25,009 nt of DNA, taken from the NCBI GenBank assembly GCA_001953115.1, contig LSSL01004111.1, positions 1-25,009 of the forward strand. The letters run 5' to 3'. This DNA comes from Smittium mucronatum (Eukaryota; Kickxellomycota; Harpellomycetes; Harpellales; Legeriomycetaceae). Positions 1 through 9,232 of this stretch are shown here, piece after piece. The notes under the pieces were generated by a model that searched no databases, had not been told where the DNA came from, and worked only from the letters and a program-made list of their open reading frames with translations. How positions within the stretch are numbered: position 1 is the stretch's first letter; every line of letters begins with the position of its first letter. Both the position numbers and the translations under genes were made by a program.

Positions 1-1467
1 CTGTGTGAAATTTTGGTCTAGTGTGCTTCGAAAGGTACACTATTAAGTCCCTAAATCACGGCAAGGTATTTCACTCTTAGGGGATGCATTTTACCATAAA
101 TATACAATCTATCATAATAGCCTATCTTTACCCACTCCCTCTATTAAACAATATCAGTAGATTAATTTTTAAAATTTTGAATTTAAAATGTAAAAATGGA
201 TGATTCTGAGCTATTTTTTTTAATTATTTTTTTTTAAAAAAATAGATTGTGGCTAATTATGCTAGAATCGTTTAGGTATCGATTTTCAACATCTAAAATA
301 GTTTGAAATTTCGTTGAAAAACATTACTTTTCGTTATGCCTATGGAGTGTAGGTTTAATTTTTTTTCCCCCGATTATTTCATTATATAATCGAATAATAA
401 GTAAAATTTAATTCGATACAGTTTTATTATGTTTTTTATAATTTATGTATTGTCAAGTTCTTGTTTATAATAATATATATATATTAATTTCATAAATGTA
501 TGTGTGTAATTCAATTTCAGAATTAAATGGTTGAATATCTGAACTTTAAGATCCCCCATCTAATTGTTTATTTCGGCTTTCAACTAACCAATAATGTTTT
601 TTTTTAGAATAGAATATTTTTTTCCATTATAAATCAAAATATTAATCATAATGTGACTGAAGATTGGATGATTTTTTTAAAAAAGCAGACATAACACGGA
701 TTCAAGTATCCAAAAAAAACTGTGAAATGGGTAAAAAAATAATTAATATGAGGTTTCAGCAGCATATTTGTAAATAAATTAATATTTTCACATTATTAAT
801 GATCACTTACAGGCTTTAGAGTAATTTTTTAGACCAAAATGTTAAGAAAAATCTCGAAATTCGATTGGGGACAATAAAAACCTTGATATTGTTTATAATC
901 TTTTAGGAATGCACTTTCTTCGAAAGAAATTTTTATATTGTGACTCAAAGTACATAATTTCCAAAAAAAAAAAGCTTTCTGCACTTTAAATCAACAAGAA
1001 ATATTAATAAAATATCATGTGAAAAAAAATAAACTATTTAAATGAATCGAAATTGCCTAAAGAAAACAAAAAGTTTGAATTGGGGGTTGAATTATTTTTC
1101 TAGTTTAATAATATACAACTTTAAGATTCATTCTATAAAATGTTAAGTTTCTCAGCTGAAAAACTTCAAATGCGGTGATGTTCGAGTATTAGAGGATTTA
1201 AAAATACGTGAATTCAAGTTTTAAAAATATAAAACCAATAAAACACAGTGCGAATGAACGATTTCACATTTTTTATTAATTTACGCCGCTAATTTTTCAA
1301 AAAATATAAAACTTCCCGTTATGCGGTTCGCAGGAAATAGAGTATTAGATCCTGAAAGTATAAAAAAAGAAGTGTAATAAATTTCATCATAACTGAAAAA
1401 GGCTATATGAAGTTAGGAAGGTGCCTAGAATGGGAATCAAAGGGGTGTGGTACTAAAGATATAGCAA
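1..1467. other. Intergenic, no gene recognised
   Basis: A/T-rich sequence with many poly-T and poly-A runs and short frames only. The first 160 bases are slightly less A/T-rich and could belong to a gene lying outside the window, but no frame gave a recognisable motif or convincing splice sites. The right part is the downstream flank of the CHORD-CS gene on the minus strand. Confidence 0.5.
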
Positions 1468-2855
1468 TTAACTCCTCTTGACCTCCGGTAGAGGAGAGTC
1501 TCCTTTTCCGAATGTAGTCCATGAAGTAATTTTGTCAGTGGGGGTGAGAGAGGGCCAGCTTATGTTATCATCTAAAAAATTAATTATAAGAATCAAGAAA
1601 ATTGTAAAAGTATAAGAATGTGAAATATGTGGGTAAAAGTACCTTTCTTCAAAACAAATTCGATTTTTGTAGAAAGTATTTTGAATGAGCTTTCTTCAAT
1701 ATTTATTTTCTAAAGGGTTAATTGAGATAAAAAAATTTATAAAAATAAAAGATTAAAGAAAATAAGGGGTGCTGAAAAATCAAAATCAAAATTCTTATTA
1801 AAAAAACAATTCGGTCTTACTGAAAAGAGAGGGATAGTATCGGAATAATACTTGGAATCCTTCATTACTAATTTCACGTTAATCTAGAAAATTTTCAATA
1901 GAAAAAAAAATATTAGAAAGAATAGAGTTTAGGTTCTAAAACACGAAATACCGATCCAGGACATAATTCGACAGTGCTCTTATCTTTTACGACGTTTTTA
2001 GCAAAAATAGATACAATTACACTCGTCTGGGTTTGATAAAAATCGTTTTTACAAAAGACTTGTACATTCTATAATAAACAACATGAAATGGATTTAGATA
2101 TTTTTTAATAGGATATTTAAGCTATTTAAAAGCGAGAGTAGATGGAGAAAAAAAATTACCTTCTCTTGTGGCTTTGAGAATAGGTGCTTTCCTTGAGCGC
2201 AACCTTTGATCTTCAAAAATTCATCAAATTCTAAAACTCGTCTTTTGCAGCAAGACCAGCCTTTGGAGCCTTCGTGGAACAGAGGATTTCCAGGGTGGAA
2301 ATTACAAACAGATTCAGGAGATTTTGGGTCTTTAGAAACTTCGTAATTCTTGAACGTGGAAGAGCAACCATTTCTGCGGCATTTTGCACCAGCCTCAATC
2401 ACCGCATCATCGGGATCTTCTTCGGGTGCGGTTGGAATAACAACTTTATTCTCGATAGAACCACCATTATTTTTTTGGGACAAATCGATTTTGTTTGGAG
2501 TTACATTGGGATCGCTAGCCGAAGAAATAAAATTTTCAGATACAGCTTTTTCCTTGAAGGGTTGACTAGATAGTGATAAAGTAGATAGATCAATTGATTT
2601 TTGTTCGTTGGATGAATCAGCAGAACCTTTAGTTACTGGGGAAGCATCTGGCTTAGGATTGTCATCGTGGAAACCAAAAGTACACCCAGGCTCTTTCATA
2701 AAATCCTCAAAGGTCAATTTTCTTTTTTTGCAACAACTCCAACTTTTATATCCCTCATGGAAAACTGGAGTTCCAGGGTGATATTGACAGGAGTCAGACT
2801 TATTCAGAGACTCATCATACTCCTTATTGCAGCCATTGTGTACACATACAGTCAT
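1468..2855 (-). CDS. CHORD-CHORD-CS protein (CHORDC1/Morgana/RAR1 family)
   Basis: Five exons: 2855-2160, 2068-1952, 1883-1821, 1709-1643, 1571-1468, giving 348 residues. CHORD I has C4, C9, C23, H26, H33, C41, C42, C58 and H63. CHORD II repeats the pattern with C159, C164, C184, H187, H194, C202, C203, C219 and H224. A Ser/Asp-rich linker separates them. Exons 2-5 encode a CS (p23-like) domain starting near DFYQTQTSVIVSIFAKN and ending near FKILSTKIEFVLKK then WPSL. From VE in exon 2 to KIEF in exon 4 it matches human CHORDC1, from memory, without a gap. Introns are 68-111 nt with GT/AG ends and consistent phase. Family knowledge: CHORDs bind zinc, the CS domain contacts HSP90, and animal members act in stress response and centrosome control. 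It diverges from the ERG27-like gene. A scan that stops at the first intron would give a 253-residue protein lacking the CS domain. Confidence 0.93.
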
Positions 2856-3667
2856 TGCTTTTACTTTTTCGCTTTGAGAAGAGGAAATCAGACAAATCGA
2901 TAATTGGTATAAAACAGCATAGGTGCGATTATAATTATAAGGAAAATAAAACGGTACATGGATATTTCAAATGGATTTTGGTTTATACTGTTTTCTAGAA
3001 ATAAGAAATGAAGTTTAAATGAAATATTGGGATATTTGGCCAATGGTTTTCGAAGAGTGTCAAATCTGACCATTCTAACTATAATTTAGCTAATGATAAA
3101 ATGATCTGCATTAGTATACACCTTGAAAAACTTCGAGATTATTCGATTTGATTCTTAATGAATTCGAAATCTCTCAAATCGATTTCCAAGAAAATCAAGG
3201 GACTAGGAAGAGGAATCTGTGGGTGTATTCATTTTGTTCCTGATTGAATGCTAGGGGTTTTATGGATCTAATTATACAACAGAACATTGACAGATCAACA
3301 ATATTTATTCGAATAACGTTAAGGATTTCTATATTTTAGGTCTAAGTGAATCATTCCTTGAATAGGAATAAATGAGTCTAAAAATTCTTCAAAATCAAAA
3401 TTTTATATGATATTCAAGTACTATTCGCCAACTAAATTCAAATGCGACAATTTAAGTGATTTTATATTAGGAGCGAGATTACGTAGCTTAATAGTATATC
3501 CAATACTTATCACTTAAAATATATGTATTTTTTATTTTGCACAAAATGATAAATTAATTAATGAGAAATATCTAAGTATCATTAGATGATTGCGCTATTT
3601 CCAGAAACTTAATTTTCGCGATATTAGAAGCCATTTTAGTTTGATTATTATATCCATCAGTTATACA
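2856..3667. promoter_or_regulatory. Divergent intergenic region, probable shared promoter area
   Basis: About 0.8 kb lies between the start codons of the CHORD-CS gene (-) and the ERG27-like gene (+), so both promoters should be here. I see no convincing TATA box or repeated operator. Short frames, including a 61-codon minus-strand frame at 2888-3073, have no family resemblance. Confidence 0.4.
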
Positions 3668-5308
3668 ATGAATTCTGTCGATAAATGTACTCGAGTGGCA
3701 ATAATCACTGGTGGGAACAGGTATATTTATAGCAAGCATAGATTTTTATTTTATACATTCAGCAGAGCATCATTGATCTCCCATTATATAATAAGGACTT
3801 TAAAACCACAAAGCCAGTCGTAAAACCCCGATTTTTCATTATAGCGGTGTAGGATACGCATTGGCGGAAAGATTATCGCTATGGAGTAAAGGTTTCGGTA
3901 GTAAGTATAATTTTTGAGACTTTTCAATTATCCGAACCCTGTCAATGACGAGGGATTAAACATTTTTCAAAAAGTCGGAAAGAATCTCACCAATTTTTTT
4001 TATATTATAAATTCAGGTTATAAGAATCAAATTTATGGAGATGAACTTAAGCTTAAATTGGTTTTAGCCTGCAGAAATCTGAAAAAAGCTCAAATAGCAG
4101 CCGATAATTTAAAATCTAAATATGGAAATCAGCATCTTTCTGTAGACATTTTGAAATTGGATACTAGCGATATGTCATCGGTTACTTCTGCTGCTTCTGA
4201 AATAAAAAAGAGGTAATTTTCTTCTTTCTTCTTTGAGAAGGACCAGCTTTATTTTTAGCACATTTAAACTCTAAAACCCCAAACTAAATATACTGTGAAC
4301 AATCTATATATTTTTTATATTGTTTTAAGTAATTTTACATTTTACTATAATATTTTTTCATTATCTGATGTAGATACAAGTTTGTTAACTATTTATATTG
4401 TAACGCTGGTTCAGTTCCAATTGAAGGTTTGAATTGGCCTGCTATCTACAATGGAATACTGTCTCATCCTCTTGAGTTCCTATCATCTACTGAAGCTTTA
4501 AAGCAAAATAAGGGCTTGTTAACTAAGGAAGGGCTGGGACTAACATTTACAACAAATTTCTTAGGGCATTATTTACTGATTAAAAAGGTTAGACATCTGC
4601 TAGCAATTGCCCCAGGAGAGCGTAGAATCATATGGTCAGGTTCAAATGCATCAAATCTTGAGTTCAATAAATCTGATTACCAGCATATTTCAGGGTAATA
4701 ATTTTAAGTATATTAGATAAAAAAAACATTAAAAATCAGATATTTTTTAACAATCACCCAAAAATTTAAACAGGGACAATCCATACGAATCTTCAAAATT
4801 TATCACCGATCAAATTAGTGTTATTCTGGATACTGAAATATTAAAAGATGACAATATACGCAGTGTCGTAGCAGAACCCGGAAATGTCTGCTCTAATATT
4901 CTAGGGGATTTACATTCAGTGATTTTAACATACTTGATTTACATTTCATTCCTCGCTGTAACGTTAAATCTTATTATTATTTTGTATTTACTCTAATGTT
5001 TTATTATATATGTTTTTTTTTCGCCTATAATTGTTGTTTCAAATTCTATTTTATTTTTTTTCTAGGTCCGATTTTTATTTGGAATCCAACATTTGACTGT
5101 CACTCCAAAGAATGGGTCGTTTGGGGCGTTTAGTTTGACATTCATGAATAACAAGGAAATGGATGGAAAGATGAAATATTTTACAAAATGCACGAGATTG
5201 GGAACTCCATATGTAAAGCCGGGTTTTATTAAATATGACAAAGAGTTAGCAAAATACCTAGTTGGGGAATTTGACGATTTAATCATGTATACCGTTGGAA
5301 CCGATTGA
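3668..5308 (+). CDS. ERG27: 3-keto-steroid reductase (ERG27/HSD17B7 type SDR)
   Basis: Six exons: 3668-3720, 3845-3900, 4017-4212, 4374-4694, 4774-4957, 5066-5308, giving 350 residues (yeast Erg27 is about 347). The family reduces the 3-keto group of sterol intermediates with NADPH after C-4 demethylation, at the endoplasmic reticulum. Visible short-chain dehydrogenase motifs: TGGNSGVG cofactor loop at 14-21, NAG at 112-114, FTTNFLGHYLL helix, serine region IIWSGS at 187-192, and catalytic Y213xxxK217 (YESSK). The stretch from WSGS to YESSKFITD follows human HSD17B7 closely. A hydrophobic segment around 245-280 (LTYLIYISFLAVRFLFGI), split by the last intron, fits the membrane-associated segment of HSD17B7. 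The C-terminal part has LTVTPKNGSFGA, like LTPYNG in the human protein. Exon 2 has two overlapping donors (GTAGTAAGT); I used the stronger GTAAGT, which adds one serine. It converges on the Rab-like gene. Confidence 0.93.
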
Positions 5309-5496
5309 TAATCCTTTATAAAAAAAATCAATTACTAACAATAATTGTATACCAGCTGTAAAAATTAAAAAAATAACACTTTTATGATGGCATGGATATT
5401 AAAAAATTTATTTAATAATATATTAAATTGATCTACATATGAAAAGTTACAACTATTGAAAGTATGAAGTTAAGAATTACTGTTGTATATAATAGG

Positions 5497-6362
5497 TTAT
5501 TCTTTATGCTTAAAATAGCGTAACTTAGGCCGCCGAAAGATTATTCGAACCATTTTACTGAATATTCTTATAATTACAAAGCGATTTCCGGTTTTTGAAG
5601 AGATTATTTTTTTCTGCTCAAGAATTTTGTTCCTGTTTGAAGAATTGGCTGACAAACGTATAGCGTTGGAAAATGCAAGGTCTACATTATTTCCGAACAA
5701 AGCGCTAGTTTCGAAATAAGACCAGTCGGCCTTCCTTTTAAGCAGAAAATTCGACAATTTAACAATGCTCTTTTGGTTTACTTGACGATTAGTATAGTTA
5801 TCACTCTTATTTCCGATTATTACAAGAGGAAATATCATCGATTTCTTGCAATGCGCCACCAACTGTTTGAACAGCAATTTGAATGATTTATGGTTTGTGA
5901 TATCGTAAACCAAGACGAAACATATATTTCTAGACTTGTAATTTTTGAAAAAGTACATTATTTGATCGAAGCCTATAATAAAAAACAGGGAATTATATAG
6001 GTATTTTAAATAAAACTTGTTAAAATAATGAGAGGTTTGCTTACTTCGTGCTTCCCATATCCCCACCATATTGAAGAGTTGTTCTTCACCAAACGAAAAG
6101 TATGAATAGAAATCCAACGTTGTTGATTTCTTGTTTATACCTACATGTTTTTTTCTCAGAAATCTGTGGATCAAAGTCGTCTACAAAATAAATAAAGCGA
6201 AAAGATAAAATTCGCGTAAGTTGCCTTTTAAAAAACAGAAAGGGTTTTGAGGGGTAATGGGATACTAAATATCATTATTATTGAATTAATCAAGTTGAAG
6301 TGAACCAAAATTACCTTCCCAGTCCTCTTGAATCCCACCAACACAATATTATAATTTTCCAT
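5497..6362 (-). CDS. Rab/Ras-like small GTPase with degenerate switch II
   Basis: Three exons: 6362-6315, 6180-6045, 5972-5497, giving 219 residues. Exon 1 starts MENYNIVLVGFKRTGK and joins TTL, making a P-loop GFKRTGKT at 10-17. G4 is NKSD at 116-119 and G5 is ETSA at 149-152. FVLVYDITNHKSF at 80-92 is typical of the Rab/Ras superfamily, and the split after GK is common in Rab genes. Odd points: the G3 motif, normally WDTAGQE, reads WEARSFD at 58-64, so the DxxG aspartate, the glycine and the catalytic glutamine are all missing. The C terminus is basic (RRPKLRYFKHKE) with no CC or CaaX for prenylation. It may be a nucleotide-binding pseudo-GTPase or a very divergent member. The last 40 residues, IRIFSKMVRIIFRRPK among them, could bind membrane by charge. 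Exon 2 to 3 uses GTAAGC/TAG. Subfamily cannot be assigned. Confidence 0.85.
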
Positions 6363-6647
6363 ATTGGACTAATAGATAGATTTTTGAAATCAAAACAAGT
6401 TTCTGTAAAACGGACATACAAAAAAAAAGAAGTTATACAAAAGATACAAGATTGTTTTTGTAAAAAATTACTGTGAATTATCAATGCATCTAAAGTGTTA
6501 CATTATATGCTTTAATTGCGTCCAGGTATTAAAAAGAACGAATATTTTTTTGAATATATTTATTAAAGAGTGAGATTATAGCTCAATCTTTATATAAAAT
6601 TGGTGGCTTTTTTTCGAATATTTTTTATATAGAAAAAATCACGCTCT
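6363..6647. other. Short spacer, nothing recognised
   Basis: A/T-rich spacer between the Rab-like start codon and the broken small frame downstream. It should hold the Rab-like promoter and 5' leader. No frame or RNA motif stands out. Confidence 0.4.
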
Positions 6648-6935
6648 TCAACTCTTCCTGCTCTTTGGTCTAGAGCTTTTTGATTTAGGCTTTCTGGTCT
6701 TTAGCAAAAGATTAGATCTCATTTCTACTAACTGCCTTTCATTATCACCCTCCAAAAATAATCTACAAATGATTAATCTTTTGATTCTACTACACTGTAT
6801 ATCCTCTACTGCCCCAATTGTTTTGATCAGAGATCAGATATCAGATATTCCTGGGTTGTAAAGTGTGATTATTTCTGTATTTATATACTCAAACTTAGAA
6901 AGGTATCTCGGATATGTAATATTATTTAGCCGCAT
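6648..6935 (-). pseudogene. Small basic protein frame interrupted by one TGA
   Basis: From ATG at 6935 to TGA at 6650-6648 there are 96 codons in a single frame, broken only by TGA at codon 34 (6836-6834). The part after the break is charged and protein-like: it contains IKTIGAVEDIQ, FLEGDNERQLVEMRSNLL and a Lys/Arg/Ser-rich end KSSRPKSRKS. The part before reads EYINTEIITLYNPGISDI. I do not recognise the family. The break lies in a short tandem repeat (TCTGATA TCTGATC TCTGATC), which suggests a local mutation. There is no usable GT donor before the stop in this frame, so simple splicing does not remove it. Alternatives: a chance frame, since stops are only moderately dense here; a recent pseudogene; or an exon reached from an acceptor such as GGGGCAG at about 6810. 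Readthrough or selenocysteine is possible but unsupported. Confidence 0.3.
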
Positions 6936-9160
6936 TGTGGATTATCTTATGAACAAATTTAAACACGACGTTTAAAAGAGGTATACTAATTAATATCTGG
7001 ATTACCAATCAGACCAATGGCTCGTATCAGGAGAACTGGTTAGATTAAATATGATTTCGTGGTCAATTCACCTGTCAAAGGACAAAATGATTAAATCTCT
7101 TTTTAAAAAATCACAAGATACGGTTCACATGGCATACTGTATTGGGTAAATTTACATTCAAACGTCTTTTTTTTTTTTTTTATCACGGAATTTTATTGTA
7201 AGATAACGTCATTAAAAACTATACTAAAAAAATTCAAATGTCTTTTGACTTTTGATTGTATAAAAAATATTGCACACCTAATTGTAATTCTATTAAGCTG
7301 CTGTAAGCGGATCTAGCCTCCACCCGTTAATGAGTTATATAAATTATATGACCAATAAAGAACCCATTATTAAATTTCCGAAAGAGTACTTCATTTTTAC
7401 TTTGAGTTTCTAATTAGTCTCCCTTGGAATAAAATTGCATGATATAAAAAAAGACCCAAAATAATATTTCTTATCACAAGAATGTATTTTCTTTTACTCA
7501 AACACGAATAAAATTTTAGAATTCAAACTCATGTACTTTTACACTTTTCTATAAGCGTTCTTATTTTCATTTGAACTCATGACTCATTGCTTCTTTCCAC
7601 ACCTTCTAATTAGTATCATTAACCATCTACCCACTATCTCTAGCTTTATAAAAAAAAATTTGAAACCCTCCCAAAGACTGAATTTGGTATATATCTTTAT
7701 ATAATGCTTGAAATTTGGGGTTTAGGGTATTTTTTTTCTACATAATTTTTTTTTGCCTAATAGTTAGTTTTAAAAGAAAGGGTGGAGTGGGGCGGATACC
7801 ATAAATAACACCCTTTTTGTGACTTTGAATTTTAAATGTATGAAATAACCTATTGCCATTTCCTGACACATTTAAATCGCCATTTTTTGTATCTTAGTAA
7901 GGTTATGGGTTTAGAAACTAGATCAGCATCAAGTAGATTCTTTTCCGCCAACAACTCTCTTTTAAATATTTCAATTGTAATTGAAACGCCTCAATATGTC
8001 AAAATGCGCCATCTATTTTTCTCAAAACCATTTCTTATAACCATTTCTATTAAAGGGCATTGTTTTTTTATCGATTTCTTTTATATTTGATTTATCACTC
8101 TTTTAAAAAAATTCATCCCATTCGATAATTAATTCTGATATCATGTTTATCTATTTTTTATCAATATTCAAAGTTATTACTTATCAATGGAAATGAAATA
8201 GCTTTAGAAATAACCTTAAACTATACAGCTCTTCTTCACAAATAGTTACATAATAATACAAAAGTATAAATGTCACTAAATAGCTTTATTGCCTCTCGAA
8301 TTATCTTTAAAAATCATCTATCATCGTTATCATTCAACCTATATATTTCAGGTTTTAATACGGATGAATACTAAGCGCTCTATGGCAAACTTTTGGATTT
8401 TATTTTTTAAAATTCAATACATCTCCTAAACCATTTTTTCTTGGGAAATGTACCTATATCCACCAGTTTTGACAAAAGTGTCAAATACCAATGATGGAAT
8501 CTAACTATATATCCTTTTTCCCTTTTCTTTGCATCACCAAATTTCATTGTAAGATCCGGTTATAAAAACCAAAATCAAAAGCCCAAAATCATTTTCTCTG
8601 CCTGATTATCATTTGTATAAATATATCGAGATACTTTCGGCAAACAGATTGGATATTTCCCCTTCTATCAACATTTATTAAATAAAGCATGACGATACAA
8701 TTTAACTATATTTATTAATTAACTTCACTATAGACAAAGTAGCGCTCGTCTATTTATTTGAACTATTCGATAAGCGACTTTCTCAAACACAATATTCAAA
8801 ACTTATACCCTTCCCAATTGTAAAGTTTTTTAGATTCATGTCGTTCAAGAATGAATTTTTCAGGCTTTAGCTTTCTCTCATCAGATATGCACCCACCTAT
8901 AGAAGTAAATCCCCTCCAGTTCAAAGCCAATAACCTTAATGTACATTTTTTATCTGAATTTCAGCATGATTCTCAATAAATTTTTATTAAAAGCGCTGTA
9001 AAGTTATGCCATACTTTAGAATTTGCTAGACTAGGAAAAATTAGTGTTTTGGGGCCAGAAAAATATTCAAAGATTTTTATTTACTTATAATTAAAAAATA
9101 ATCAGCACTATAAATCAATATAATATTAGTATTTAAAAAAGGATCTGGTTATAAAATCAA
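6936..9160. other. Intergenic, no supported gene
   Basis: About 2.2 kb of A/T-rich DNA, somewhat richer in G/C than the desert to its right. Several frames of 40-84 codons occur on both strands, for example an ATG-started 84-codon frame at 7836-8090 and a 42-codon frame at 8851-8979. None shows a family motif or supported splice partners. Minus-strand words scattered across 7.5-8.6 kb look protein-like but are broken by stops and frame changes. They could be a decayed gene or chance. Confidence 0.4.
9152..9157 (-). terminator. Pol III terminator of tRNA-Thr
   Basis: On the minus strand a TTTT run begins about four bases after the tRNA 3' end, and a second T run lies at about 9140-9135. This is the usual stop signal for RNA polymerase III. 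Confidence 0.6.
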
Positions 9161-9232
9161 TGCCTCCTACCGGGATTGAACCAGCGACCTTCTGCTTACG
9201 AGGCAGACGCTCTACCACTGAGCTAAAGAGGC
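9161..9232 (-). tRNA. tRNA-Thr (anticodon CGU)
   Basis: A 72-nt cloverleaf without an encoded CCA. The acceptor stem GCCTCTT pairs with AGGAGGC (one G-U), discriminator A. The D arm has AGTGGTAGA. The anticodon stem TCTGC/GCAGA encloses loop CTCGTAA, giving anticodon CGT, which reads ACG threonine codons. The T arm has loop TTCAATC, and the B box GGTTCAATCC is intact. There is no intron. It stands alone, with no other tRNA seen in the window. The complete pairing and promoter boxes indicate a functional gene. Confidence 0.97.

Noticed and set aside
1770..1790. TTTTTCAG acceptor-like site in the CHORD gene
   Set aside because: Using it would put an in-frame stop-rich stretch into the CS domain; the CTTTAG acceptor at 1710 continues the domain with the correct length.
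2888..3073. 61-codon minus frame upstream of the CHORD gene
   Set aside because: Hydrophobic A/T-rich composition, no match, and it lies in the promoter region.
5062..5331. 89-codon minus frame
   Set aside because: Antisense shadow of the last exon of the ERG27-like gene.
7567..7605. Minus-strand words KVWKEAMSHEF resembling the start of a copia reverse transcriptase
   Set aside because: Only about ten residues match. No YVDD box, integrase or other reverse transcriptase motif follows, and stops flank it closely.
7836..8090. ATG-started 84-codon plus-strand frame
   Set aside because: No family motif and no splice support. The minus strand opposite reads equally protein-like, so length alone is not enough at this base composition.
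8851..8979. 42-codon frame with mixed residues
   Set aside because: Too short, no motif and no neighbour to splice to.
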